From NCBI GenBank assembly GCA_033032175.1, contig CM065304.1, positions 4,774,001-4,838,000 of the forward strand: a stretch of 64,000 nucleotides of DNA, in the 5' to 3' direction. Both the position numbers and the translations under genes were made by a program. Each line of letters begins with the position of its first letter. The first letter of the stretch is position 1. This document shows positions 52,838-63,885 of this stretch, piece after piece. The notes beneath the pieces are model-generated. The model was not told the DNA's origin and did not search any database. It saw only the letters and a list, made by a program, of their open reading frames with translations. This DNA comes from Saturnia japonica (Eukaryota; Arthropoda; Insecta; Lepidoptera; Saturniidae).

Positions 52838-55519
52838 CAGGGGTATAGAATCAAAACTGGGTTAGTCCTTGGAATAAAATATTGACTATATAAAAAAAAG
52901 TTTTATATTTCTTATTTGCACTTCATTATGACAACCTAAATTTAAGTATACGCCAAAAAAAATCTCTTTTTATTGATATAATAAAGTCCATACTTATTTT
53001 GAGGGAAATAGGCAATAATTTGATAAAACTGTTGGACGTAGCTAATTTTGTTTCTAATTATTGGGCATATATAATTTTCTTGCCAAAACTCCAGGACCTA
53101 GCTTAGTTTGATTCCAACAGGTTAGCCAGGGTCGAATTAGGAATTAGTACGAAACCTTGAATTTAGTTAAAAAAAAACTTTCAAATTTATCAGTAACATT
53201 TTAATCAATAAACTCCTAATAACTAACTAAACAACTAGTAGTGGAGCCTCTTCTCTGGGTTCACATTTGTTTCATTTTCAATCATCTGATTGTTAGTATT
53301 GTTCACAATATCTGTGTAGAATTTTAGTTCCCCAATACCCTCCCAGTTTTCTCCAAAATGTTTGGTAAGTAAAATGTTAACATCTCTTATTTTTAGGGCT
53401 TTCAAGGGTACATTTCGTTGAATTACTACAAGATCAATCATACTCATAGATTTACCCTTTCTGCAAACATTCTCAAACTTTCCTGTTTTAGTTTTGTAAA
53501 ACATTTCCGACTGAACCAAGACATTTCCATGACGCTTTAATTTTTTAATAAAAAAAATTTTGCATTGTGCAAACCGTACGTTCCACTGTCCAGGTGGCTT
53601 CAGAATTTTCTCTGCTTGTTGTTTGAAATTGTACACGGGAAAGTCTTCGCCAACTCTTACAATGGTCGCCTGCTGCAAATAATATCAATATATTACTGTG
53701 GTAATATGATAGTATCCATTTTACGGAAAAGCTCTTCAATATTTTCAAAAACACGATCGGCGGGCAGATAAGAGTTCCCGGTCACAGGAAACACTAGTTC
53801 GACGGTCTTTATCGTGGGATGGTCTAGAAACCACTTGCAGCACATCGTTATTATTGTACTATTTTTGTTTTGCCCTCCGCAGCCGTCCGCAATCAGTCTG
53901 ACAGTATTAATATTGGTTATATCACATTTGTTCAAGTAGTTCTACACCACCGATGCTATAGTGTTAGAATTTTTCGCGTAGGAGTTTTCTGTCCATACAT
54001 TAGCGAACACGTTGTTTTTATTTAGCGGCGCTTTGGAAGTTCCTTCTACGATAGTAAAATTGTAGAGATAAAATTGTCTAGAATAATAACATGATTGATC
54101 TGGAACTTTTGGAAGGATCATGTTTTTTTGACAGTCATATGAAATTAGTTTAACACCATCTTTTTCTGTATTCAAAAGAGAATAGAAAGCTTTTGCCCTT
54201 AAACTGTGAACTCTTTTTTCTACTCTGTACTGGTTTTTATTCCTTTTGTCTGTTTTTTTTTCTCGTAGTTGTATGCATGTTGAGCACATATCTGTTTGAG
54301 GACTTCCAAATCCTATATTGTATTCGGTATTAAAAATATGTCTAAAGTACTCTTTAGCTGGTTGTGGACAGGAAGATATGTACATTTTGTATATTTTTCT
54401 TATATTTAATTCACTTGCCAAGTATTTGCGCGTATAAGATTGGTTGCGACAATAACGTGTTCGGATACCACCAATCGTTTGATAAATGTATGTACTGTTT
54501 TACGCAGGTCCTCATAAAGGTGGATTTTATGATTTCCGCCTCGTTTGTCTATTGGAAATTCGCCACTGGAAAAAGATCAAGCCAACAAATTCACAATACG
54601 AACTTTCTTGATACATAAGGATGCTAAAAATACCTTTTGGCACACAGGCACAGATTGACAGGCTTCGATATGGTATTTTATATTGAACTGCTTGGTAGTT
54701 CTGGAACCGGTCCTGGGTCTTTTCCTTTTTATAGGGACAGCCTGACCACATTTTAATATAATTGCATCTTGATAACATTTCTCAGGATATTTATAGAAAG
54801 CCTCATGAAATTTGCGTAACATAAGCCCCGTTACTTGATAGCAATTGAATATTTTGCTCTTGTGTGCACAGCGAGGTATTTTAGGCAAAGATTTTGCTGC
54901 ATACCTAAAACAAATACAATAATAATACAAATACATTACAATAATCAATAAGATACAAAAAATCGAGTCCATTAAATTTGTTGTTGCCATGGAATAAACA
55001 ATCTTGATTATTAAACAAGTACAAAGATTTGTTCCTTGGCCTAGAGTACATCTCTGTAAAACTTCAAACTTACCTCTTTTTCTTTGCTGGATTTGCTTTC
55101 CATTTTTCGGGTGGTGCGGTTCGTTTCCGTGCATGCTTTTTATCAACCGGTGTAGGATTACTATCCATTTCGGGAAATATCAATAATTATAACTCGAAAA
55201 CTCACTAAATATTATTAAAAATCAAATAAAAGCCACGAGCAACTCATTACTAATCGTATGAGCGGCCATTAATGTTTTGTTTCAAATGAAGCACTCCCAT
55301 TGGTTGATGGGGACGTAGTCAGTTTGAATACTGAATTCAATGGGACAAAACCAAGTTTGATTCTCAACCTATTTTTTCATTTATAATATCTTGTAACTGA
55401 GCCATGTTTGATGCCTAATGATATTTTAAGTTCAAACGTAGTTTTATAATGAAAATTTTGCACACAAAAACTTATTTTTATAAATTTTGGACATAACCAT
55501 GTTTGTTTCTATACCCCTG
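52838..55519 (-). mobile_element. Nested DNA transposon with 4-bp target duplication, unassigned family
   Basis: Ends CAGGGGTATAGAATCAAAAC and, inverted, CAGGGGTATAGAAACAAACA, with homology continuing about 31 bases. ATTT flanks both sides (52834-52837 and 55520-55523), and the interrupted hAT frame is continuous across the site. That makes the 2682-bp boundaries firm. A transposase-like gene runs on the minus strand. The 4-bp duplication fits Sola, Chapaev or Academ-type groups, but the tips do not settle which. Confidence 0.88.
53235..55168 (-). pseudogene. Putative transposase with DGCGGQNKN motif
   Basis: Exon 1 (55168-55074) starts MDSNPTPVDKKHARKRTAPP. Exon 2 starts at 54904 (acceptor TTGTTTTAG) with AAKSLPKIPRCAHKSKIFNC then EKCYQDAIILKCGQAVPIKR. 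Frame changes near 54600 lead to GEFPIDKRGGNHKIHLYED, then ASELNIRKIYKMYISSCPQP, NIGFGSPQTDMCSTCIQLRE, LISYDCQKNMILPKVPDQSC and YSRQFYLYNFTIVEG. Next come TVRLIADGCGGQNKNSTIIT with VELVFPVTGNSYLPADRVFE, and a C-terminal domain to 53235 (LLTKHFGENWEGIGELKFY). C-x-x-C pairs and acidic residues in S-Y-D-C-Q-K-N and A-D-G-C-G-G-Q-N-K-N are likely metal or catalytic sites. I recall similar uncharacterised multi-copy proteins in insects and cnidarians but cannot name the superfamily. Confidence 0.78.
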
Positions 55520-55730
55520 ATTTCAGTGTGGCACAAAATACTATTGTATCTGCTTTTCTATCGTTGGAGTTTGTAGAGCGAGCTGATGCGAACGGCATTG
55601 TCTCATCATTAGTGAATTCTCTACAATCACAACATTTATCTCTCCAAAATTTAGTCGGGAACGGGACTGATAACGCTGCATTAATGACACGAGTGAAGTC
55701 AAATACTCAGGAGTCAATACAATCTACCTA

Positions 55731-56212
55731 ATTTAATTTTATTAAAAAAGGATTATAGATTACTTTAAACAAAAATTTTATCTTCTATTATGAATATTTT
55801 ATCATAATTATTATTCTTAGTAAATGCTTAATTGATTATACAATTTTATTTTCACCTAATTTTTTACCATGAATTATTTGAATATTTAGCAACTTCTAGA
55901 GGATTTTTTAATTATTTTTTTTTTAATCTAGCGAATTTTTCATTGATGTCTGGAATTTTTTTGTTTTCTAAACGGCAACACTTGTAATCGGTAATAGACT
56001 AATACTAATAATAGTGATTGTGTTCTGTGATCTGGCATAGCAAGATTCAACTTATTGGTCTATGATTCAACTTAGCACAGGTGTCAACAGCGAAGTAAAA
56101 CTAATTAAAACAAGTAATAGTAAAATTACAGTTAATATTTTTCGGTGCTTCATTTTTGTTTGATATGCTAAAAAACAACGTTTGAGCATTCATTTTATAC
56201 ATTTTTTCAATA
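55731..56212 (+). promoter_or_regulatory. 5' flank and probable 5' UTR of the SLC35C2-like gene
   Basis: This is the AT-rich stretch between the hAT stop and the transporter ATG. No TATA box stands out. TTATTGGTC near 56054 could be a CCAAT-type box. The context ahead of the start is TTTTTCAATAATGACTGA. The transcription start cannot be placed. Confidence 0.35.
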
Positions 56213-56401
56213 ATGACTGATACAAAATACAAGCAGCTGTCAACAAACGCGGACGATACTGGAGAGGTGTTTGTTAGTAATAAACAGGAAATTAAATGGA
56301 TGAGTGTCTATGCCCAGAAGACAGTGTTAACCTTAGGCTTAATATCTCTATACTTCTCCTTGTCCATTGGTCTGACTTTCTACCAACGCTGGCTACTTCA
56401 A
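56213..56401 (+). CDS. SLC35C2-like nucleotide-sugar transporter, first coding exon
   Basis: 63 codons, MTDTKYKQLSTNADDTGEVF and onward, ending QRWLLQ at a perfect donor CAA|GTAAGT. The tail KTVLTLGLISLYFSLSIGLT with FYQRWLL is the first transmembrane segment and following N-K-W-L-like motif of the SLC35C2 (ovarian-cancer-overexpressed-1/GDP-fucose-transporter-like) group. These are ten-helix Golgi/ER nucleotide-sugar or triose-phosphate-type transporters. The soluble N-terminus is cytosolic by family analogy. The frame is intact. The remaining exons are not in the window, so intron 1 is longer than 7.6 kb. The reading frame running on past the donor is intron. Confidence 0.82.
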
Positions 56402-56668
56402 GTAAGTCCCATTTATATTTTGTTTTTATTTATACTAGCTGTACCCCACGGTTTCACCCGTGCTAACTTTATTCGAAAAACACTTCCCCACTAATGCACC
56501 CGTATAACCTATCATAATAAGTTCTCACTTTCCACAAGTACAAATTATTTTAGTTTTCCTTTATCTCCTCATCATCTCTTTCATACACTCATGTAAGTTC
56601 CAATTATGTCACGTATCCATATCAGTACTCATTTAATCCATATTTGTCAGTCTCTCTTGGCTCCATTT
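56402..56668 (+). other. Start of intron 1 of the SLC35C2-like gene
   Basis: Begins GTAAGTCCC. A short repeat end, CTAGCTGTACCCCACGG, lies at about 56437, followed by pyrimidine-rich sequence up to the Copia target site TCTAC (56669-56673). Confidence 0.6.
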
Positions 56669-56673
56669 TCTAC

Positions 56674-57196
56674 TGTTAGCCGATGTAGCAATCTAATGTG
56701 TTTGTTCACACCATAAGCAGTCTTATATGAAAACACAGTTTTAGCAAGAAATCGTATGAATATTATATTTCATTATTTGTAGTTATAGCAAATAATAAAA
56801 AATTTGGAATAGGTAACAATGTTAGATAATTATATTACGATATGTTAGAAAATACAGTGTAAACTCTTTATAACGTTATCCTTTATAACGATAAACTCCC
56901 TATAACGTTGAAGTGAGCCCAACTTGGTTGGTTTGCGTTAAAACCCACATATTGAAACTTCACTCCATATAACGATAATTCTCTATAATGACAAAAAATG
57001 CTCAGTCACTTGAGTTTCGTTATAAAGAGTTTACACTGTATATATTTGTATCTCAAACAATATATTATACTTTCTCACTTGACATTTTTTTTGGTTGACA
57101 AGCATTAAAAACATAATTTTTTTTATAAAGAAAAAACATGCAATGATATGCAAAGAGATTATACTAGTTTTACAACAAAGCCTCTTTGCTTCAACA
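56674..57196 (-). repeat. Copia 3' LTR with MITE inside
   Basis: Matches the other LTR except for 184 bp at 56855-57038. The A-rich sequence GAGATTATACTAGTTTTACA near its inner edge is shared by both LTRs. Confidence 0.92.
56855..57038. mobile_element. 184-bp TA-flanked MITE in the Copia LTR
   Basis: Ends CAGTGTAAACTCTTTATAAC and the exact inverse, with TA on both sides. The other LTR has the empty site (GAAAATATATATTTG). Internal TATAACGATAA motifs repeat. The TIR form (CAGTG...) and TA target suggest a pogo/Tigger-type non-autonomous element. It inserted after the Copia element. Confidence 0.92.
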
Positions 57197-57243
57197 CTCC
57201 TCCTTAATCTCATGCATACATACTTAAATGCTAAGAACAACAC

Positions 57244-60200
57244 TCATATACACACAATCCCCATACCATTCGCACACCATTCAAATTTGCCTCTAGATAG
57301 AGGTTTGGTTAAGCCATCTGCAATCATCTTGTTAGTTTCTCGATATTCTAATTTTATAATATCAGACTCAATCGCATTGCGTATAAAATGATATCTGATG
57401 TCTACATGTTTAGTACGCTGATGATGCACTGGATTGATTGCTATGGCTATTGCTGATTGGCTATCTGAAAAAATTGTTATAGCTTTTTGGTCCTTTTGAC
57501 CAGTAATCTCTGCTATAAATCGCCTTAAGAATACAGCTTCCTTAGTTGCCTCTGATAATGAGACGTATTCTGCCTCAGCTGTACTAAGAGCAACTGTACG
57601 TTGTTTAGTGCTCTGCCACGAAACAGCTCCTCCTTGCATAAGGAACACTGAGCCCGAATACGAATGGCGATCGCTATCTCCTGCGTAATCAGCATCAGCA
57701 TAACCTAAAAGAATCTCTTTGTGTTTCTCTTTTATGTATCTCAAGCCAAGAGTCTGTACCTTTTAGGTACCAGAGTACCCTTTTAGCTGCAATCCAATGT
57801 TGCTCCTCGTAGCTCTCATTGAACTGGCTCAAATATTTCACCACATGAGCTATATCAGGCCATGTACAAATCGCCAAATACATAAGTGATCCTATTAAAG
57901 CTCCATATGGGATCTTCTCATTTGGTTTCCAGGCATGTCTAGACTTTTCTAGTCTTTGGCTGGGTACAGCTGGTGTGACAACAGATTTGCAATCCTCCAT
58001 ATTGTATGTTTTTAACAGCTTCTCCACATAATTCTTCTGATGCAGCTTAATCCCGTTGACATCTTGTACAATATGATATTCCTAACATTAATTCAGCCTT
58101 ACCTAGGTCTTTCATTTCAAAGCTGGACTCCAATTGTCTCTTAACTTTGAGCATTTCCTGCTCATTGTTCCAAAAAATCAGGATGTCATCAACATACACA
58201 GCAATAATTATCACATTACCACCTTGTGACTGCATGTAAACACATGGCTCATTCTCAGACCGTCTGAATTTCAATCTTATTAAACGCAGAATGAAGCTTC
58301 ATATTCCACGTACGTGGAGCCTGCATCAGACCATATAGTGACTTTTTGTAAAAGACAGACACAATCCTCCTTGTCATCTATCTCAAACCCCTCCGGTTGT
58401 TTCATGTATACAGTTTCTCTTAGATCTCCATTCAGGAAAGCCGATTTAACATCAATTTGTTCAATTTTTAGATTCATATTAACTGCTAAAGATATTAAAA
58501 CTCTTAACGAACTGTGTCTTACCACAGGTGAAAAAGTTTCAAAGTAGTCAAAGCCTCTGCGTTGACTAAAACCTCTCGCAACGAGTTGTGCCTTATAACG
58601 AGTCTTTTCCCCCTGCCTCTTCTTTAATTCGAAATAACCATTTCGAATCAACTATGTTACACGATCTCGGTGGTTTCACAAGTATCCAAGTTTTGTTTTT
58701 CTTAAGAGCCTCTAGCTCCTCCTCAATTGCAACCTTCCAGTTAGCTGCATCCTCTCGGGAAAGTGCTTCCTGAACAGTTAAAGGGTTTTGAAATGCAGTA
58801 GCAGCTTGATAAGTTACAAAATCTGGAAACTGTTTTGCATTCCTTTCTCGCAATGGGTATCTCCTATCTGACACCTTATTGTCTAGATGTGACGAGGTAT
58901 CCTCATCATCTGATTCTTCTCTTTCATCAGAAGTTGCCCACTCGTCATCCTCTATCTCAATAATTTCGTTTTTAGAAACCGTTTGCTTCGTCTCTGCATC
59001 ATTTCCATCTCGTTCCTGTAGGATACTCATGTCCTGAACCTCTTCCTTTTCAGTAGTTTCTGGAACACCCTCTGGTTCGAGTATAGCATCTGTCAGTTGA
59101 ACTGCTTGCTCTATAGGTAATTCTCTTTTGCTCCCGTATTTTTGATTCTCGAAGAATACAACATCTCTGCCCTTATGCAGCTCACCCGTCGCTGGATCAA
59201 CTAAACGGTAACCTTTTGTTCCTTGACAGTATCCAACATGAATCAATTCTTTGCTTTTACTGTCCCATTTTTTTCGTTTTTTGTCTGGAATATGAAGGTA
59301 AGCCTTGCACCCGAATTCTCTGAGGAAGCTCAGATCTACCTTACTTCCAGTCCACGCCTCTTCTGGCGTCATATTTTTCACAGCTACAGTTGGTGATCGG
59401 TTTTTCAAATACACTGCAGTATTAACTGCTTCAGCCCACAGCTGTCTACCTAAACCAGCTTCTTACAGCATAGTTCTAGCTTTCTCAGTGATGGTTCTGT
59501 TAGCTCGTTCGGCAACTCCATTATGTTCAGGTGTATACTCCACTGTGAGTTGATGACGTTTTCCCCTTGCTTTACAAAACTCATCCATCCGCCTGTTTAC
59601 AAACTCCTTGCCATTATCGGATCTAATAATTTTCAACTTCTTTCCAGTTTGACGCTCCGTTAGTTTTACGAATTCAGAAAACTTCTCAAATACCTCTCCT
59701 TTATTTCTCAAGAAATAAACAATCGTTTTCCTAGTGAGGTCATCAATGAATGTGAGAAAATATCGATACCCTCCATATGACTTCTCACTTATAGGACCAC
59801 ACACGTCAGTGTGAATTAAACTCAATACCTCCTTTACCCTGCTGGCACCAGTTTTCTTGAATGACTGCTTTGTCTGTTTTCCCATAACACATGCTTCACA
59901 CTCTAGCTTAGAAATAGTTTTGGAAAAACTTACTCCTTGCGCCATCCTATCCATAAGTAATATAAGATTTCGTACCCCTAGGTGTCCCATAACATCATTT
60001 GATTACAATCTGTGGAAGCCATAGCTACTTCCTGTGAACAATATTTTATCTTATAAACACCATTCTCTACAATACCTGCATGAGAAACTTCAACATCCAT
60101 CTGTTTTCATAATCTTAAAGCCAGTTTTATCGAATACTAGAACAAGGTTTCTACTAACGATTGTGCTCACACTCAGTAGCTTAGCTGCTAACCCAGGTAC

Positions 60201-61222
60201 ATACATTATACCTCTTATTGAAACACCCATCTTCTCATTAACCACATTACCAACTGCCTTACCAAATACCGTTTCTCCATTTGCACAAGCTACCTCTACT
60301 TCTTTGTCTAATTTTTTGAAGTCCGTTAACCATTCTCTTCTGTTCGTCATATGGTTAGAGGCTCCAGAGTCAAGTATCCAATCTCCAGATCTTTGTTTCC
60401 CTGTAGTCGCCATCGCCAATGACGTCAAAGCATCCTTCTTCGACTTTGGGTTCTTTGGACAATCTTTCGCTTTGTGAGGCCCATCACAGATGAAGCATTT
60501 TATCGTACGAAATTTGGTCGCACTCCACTTGTGTTGCTTATTATTTTTACTTTTGTTTTTAGCTTGTAAAGCATTCGTCGTAATACTCGAACCTGCTTGA
60601 TAGGTGTCCTCCATTTGAAACAGCTTAACTTTTACGTAATCAGTGGTTAATTCTATGTTTGTGTTTTCTATTGCTAGTCTCATGGGTTGGAATGTCTCCG
60701 TTAACCCCTGTAGCATCAAGGTTGCAAGTAGTTCATCATCTACATCCTTGCCAAGATCACGAAGCTTCTGCGCTACAATCATCATGACCGTTACGTAGTC
60801 TCTCACTGTAGAAAATTTCTCCAATTTCAGGTTCACCAATTTCGAAAGCAGTTTGCATCGATTATTCAGGCCCTTATACTCGAAAGCAACCTTTAGAGCA
60901 TCCCATGCCTCCTTTGCAAACTTCGCATGGCGAACGTGGACCAAACAATGTGCCTTCACCATCAAGCAGATTTTTGCTCTGGCCTTTGATCCCTTTTGCA
61001 GCCTGAGATATCACTTGCAGCCGGTGTTGTCATCGTATACTCCCACAAATCTTCATGGATTAAGTAAAGTTCCATCTTGAACTTCCACGTGCTATAATCA
61101 ATACTACCATCAAGCTTCTCCATTGTTGGTAGGCTCGAACTCATGTTACCTCCTTGGAAAGCGTCTAATTTTTCATTCACGCTAACTGTGTTTACATCAT
61201 TCCCATTTCCAAAATCTGTCAT
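57244..61222 (-). pseudogene. Copia gag-pol, several frameshifts
   Basis: Gag starts at 61222 and carries a Copia-type N-terminus (LDGSIDYSTWKFKMELYL). The zinc knuckle CFICDGPHKAKDC has C-x2-C-x3-H-x4-C spacing, one residue shorter than the usual form. Protease: WILDSGASNHMT. Integrase (59990-59463): GHLGVRNL, CEACVMGKQ, then IHTDVCGPI, IRSDNGKEF and HNGVAERANR with the D-D-E residues. RT: FLNGDLRETVYMKQPEGFEI, then VYVDDILIFW with Y-V-D-D. RNase H: DADYAGDSDRHS, STAEAEYVSL and DSQSAIAI. The gene is cut into about eight frames by small indels. Order gag-PR-IN-RT-RH confirms Copia rather than Gypsy. Confidence 0.92.
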
Positions 61223-61260
61223 TATTCATCGTTTTCCATAAATGCTGGTCATACATAACC

Positions 61261-61602
61261 TGTTAGTATAGCCGATGTAGCAATCTAATGTGTTTGTTCA
61301 CACCATAAGCAGAGTCTTATATGAAAAAACAGTTTTAGCAAGGAATCGTATGAATATTATATTTCATTATTTGTAGTTATAGTAAATAATACACAATTTG
61401 GAATAAGTAACAATATTAGCTAATTATATCATGATATGTTAGAAAATATATATTTGTATCTCAAACAATATATTATATTTTTCTCACTTGACATTTTTTA
61501 GTTGACAAGCCATTTAAAACATTATTTTTTATAAAGAAAAAACATACAATGATATGCAAAGAGATTATACTAGTTTTACAACAAAGCCTCTTTGCTTCAA
61601 CA
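61261..61602 (-). repeat. Copia 5' LTR
   Basis: 342 bp, TGTTAG to TTCAACA. It differs from the 3' LTR by a TATA-type 4-base gain at the start, a handful of substitutions, and lack of the MITE. Confidence 0.92.
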
Positions 61603-61607
61603 TCTAC

Positions 61608-62335
61608 TTCCATATATAATTGCATTATACAGTGGAGACTTAATTATCTGTTCCTCAGTAATGCATATTCATGATTTTCCAGATAGCTAGATCTGGAGTG
61701 TAATTCCATGAGTCCACTTACAATTAAAATGAATTTGTGACTTAGCAGCAATAAAATAAATAAAAAATTAAACCAATTATGACAATTGCCATATATTTTA
61801 AATCAAATTAAACTACAGTGAGTGTCTTATGTGACTTTTACTAGTAGTTATTTCATGATTACATTAGAAAATAGATTAGAAATAATCATTAGAAAAATTG
61901 TTTGTATTATTATAATAAATATTGATTTTTGTTGATTTTAATAGACATGTTTAATTTATTTTTGTTGTTTTTATTATGAACCTTATATTTTTGTATTACT
62001 TAATATGTAATACAAAATCTCTTTTCTTAATACAACCACTTTTCTGGATTTTGAATTAATCTAATTAGTCAGACAATAATTAATCCAGTTAATCGAGTCT
62101 CCAAAGTAAGTACATCATTTTAGTGAACCATATAACAGTATCACATATATTGTAATCAATGACACTATTATAATTTTTATTTTAACCTATCTATTAGAAG
62201 TCAAATTTTTATCAGTTATTTATCATACATTTTATATACCATGATACTTTATCCATAATAAATATTTTTTGATAACATAATTATTATCCAAATCTATACC
62301 ACTTCTTTACATGAAGTTGTTTATTAGTAATTTTG
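61608..62335. other. Intron sequence, AT-rich
   Basis: Intron 1 of the SLC35C2-like gene. No exon, conserved motif or named repeat was seen. Confidence 0.5.
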
Positions 62336-63300
62336 CAATCCTACTAATATAATAAATGAGAAAGTATGTATGTTTGGATATTTGTTATTTAATCACACAA
62401 AAACTACTTAACAGTTTTGGATGAAATTTAGCACACAGATAGTCTATAACCTAGATTAATATATACAATACTTTTTATCCCGGTAACAGTAATACTTTAA
62501 CCAGTGTTATCCTACAAATATAATAAATGGAAAGTTTGTATGTTTGTTACTCAATCATGCGAAAACAGCTGAACGTATTTGAATGAAATTTAGCATAAAG
62601 ATAGTCTATGACCTGGAATAACATACAGGGTATTTTTTATCCCAGTAAAAGTCATAGCTTATCAGTGTTAACCTACAAATATAATAAATAGAACACTTGT
62701 GTGTTTCTTACTCAATCACGCAAAAACGGCTGAATGGATTTGAATGAAATTTAGCACGCAGATAGTCTACAACCTGGAATAATACATAGGGTACTTTTTA
62801 TCCCAGTAAAATCATAACTTAACCACTGTTATCCCACAAATATAATGCCCATCTATGATTTTTTTGCTTTGTCGTGTTTGAAATCAGCTGGTGCATATGC
62901 AGTAATATATCGGGGTGGTAGAGATAGCGTCCACCATGCATATAGTGACAAACCCATCTATTATATTATTTTGGTTTACCGTGTTCCGAGATCAATCTGC
63001 ATATATCGAATAATACGCAGACGAAGTCGCAGGTACCAGCTACTGTGGAATAATAAATATTTTAAAGTTTAATTTTTATTTGGTTGAACGTGCTAATCTC
63101 AGGAACTACTGGTTCAAATAGAAAAAATGTTTTAGTGTTGGATAGCCCATTTATCGAGGAAGGATATAGGCTATATAACATCACGCTACGACTAATAGGA
63201 GCGGAGCATCAATGAAAAATGTTGCAAGAACGGGGAGAATTTATTACTTTTGAGATCTTCCACTGCGTGCGCTGCGTAAATGGTTAAAGTTACGCAACAA
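62336..63300. repeat. Second copy of the ~157-bp tandem array and flanking repeat
   Basis: Units marked by GTTACTCAATCATGCGAAAA, GAATGAAATTTAGCATAAAG, TAGTCTATGACCTGGAATAA and CTACAAATATAATAAATAG lie at 62336-62850. They are followed by GTGTTCCGAGATCAATCTGC, CCAGCTACTGTGGAATAATA and CTAATCTCAGGAACTACTGG. The final part (CTAATAGGAGCGGAGCATCA, AATGGTTAAAGTTACGCAAC) also occurs inverted at 11390-11600. The arrangement is the same as at 50986-51840, so the whole composite is one repeat family. Confidence 0.8.
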
Positions 63301-63885
63301 CCATATGTGAAAAAATTGTTTTTCCAAAAAGTTCTAAAAAAAAGTCCGCGATAGCATATAAATATCTATTAAGATTTACTCAATATAATCTTTTTTATGG
63401 TAATAAAATTTGTTCAAAAATAATGAATTATTTGCGAAGGTTTCTTTATATACATGGTATTAATACTTATCAAAATAAATACGTTATTCATCACAAGTAT
63501 TTAATTTTGAACAAAATTGCCCTTTACAGTAATTTATTTAAATGAATATCTTAGGAGATATCACAGTTTTAAAACAACTAGGCAGCAAAATAATGATCAA
63601 GTGTTGCGAGCGCATTTATTATGCAGAATAATGTGGGAGACGGCCGATACCTATAATACAGTGCCTATGACCCACTCTCTCTCTCTCTCTTATATGACGC
63701 AGACAAAGTTGTGTGGGTCAGCTAGTATTAAATAAAATTCATATAGAAGTAAACTGTTATCTCGTTTCATGTAATAAATTCCTAGTATTAGAATAATATT
63801 TTATAAGTATATACGGCATCAACGCTCTTTACATGCCATCTTGAATGGTGGGCAATGGATTTGATACTGGCGTGAGCGAGTCCAA
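63301..63885. other. Intron sequence with a CT microsatellite
   Basis: (CT)n of about 8-9 units at about 63674-63691, followed by TATGACGCAGACAAAGTTGT and GTGGGTCAGCTAGTA, a repeat end of the common lepidopteran type. No gene. Confidence 0.6.

Larger units (their letters stand above)
52321..55730 (+). pseudogene. hAT-type transposase split by a nested transposon
   Basis: The first part (52321-52837) has TPEWEQQEEFTMWLKHGITD, KAFCSFCYIEIFAKLHDLRK with HAD (a BED-like finger), then in broken frames EHGSISQIDHLTELCND, KENLLKDIGNQKY and TKFMGVIVSYF. The second part (55524-55730) begins SVAQNTIVSAFLSLEFVERA and has LQNLVGNGTDNAALMTRV (the G-x-G-T-D-N-A block of hAT proteins). The frame runs without change from TKFMGVIVSYF into SVAQNTIVS if the element at 52838-55519 and one ATTT copy are disregarded. 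Downstream hAT domains are absent and a stop follows at 55730. Confidence 0.8.
56674..61602 (-). mobile_element. Ty1/copia LTR retrotransposon, near complete
   Basis: The two LTRs are 56674-57196 and 61261-61602 (342 bp), both TGTTAG...TTCAACA. TCTAC is duplicated outside (56669-56673 and 61603-61607). Read on the minus strand, the internal region begins GGTTATGTATGACCAG next to the 5' LTR, matching the first bases of the Copia initiator-tRNA-type primer site. It ends with the purine tract ATTAAGGAGGAG next to the 3' LTR. It lies antisense in intron 1 of the SLC35C2-like gene. LTRs are close to identical apart from a MITE in the 3' LTR and small indels, so the insertion is fairly young. Confidence 0.93.

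Noticed and set aside
56402..56494. Extension of the SLC35C2-like frame past 56401
   Set aside because: The frame crosses a perfect GTAAGT donor, and the added residues do not fit the transporter family, so they are intron.
60034..60477. 147-codon plus-strand frame
   Set aside because: It is antisense to Copia gag/protease, whose zinc knuckle and DSGAS motif are on the minus strand.
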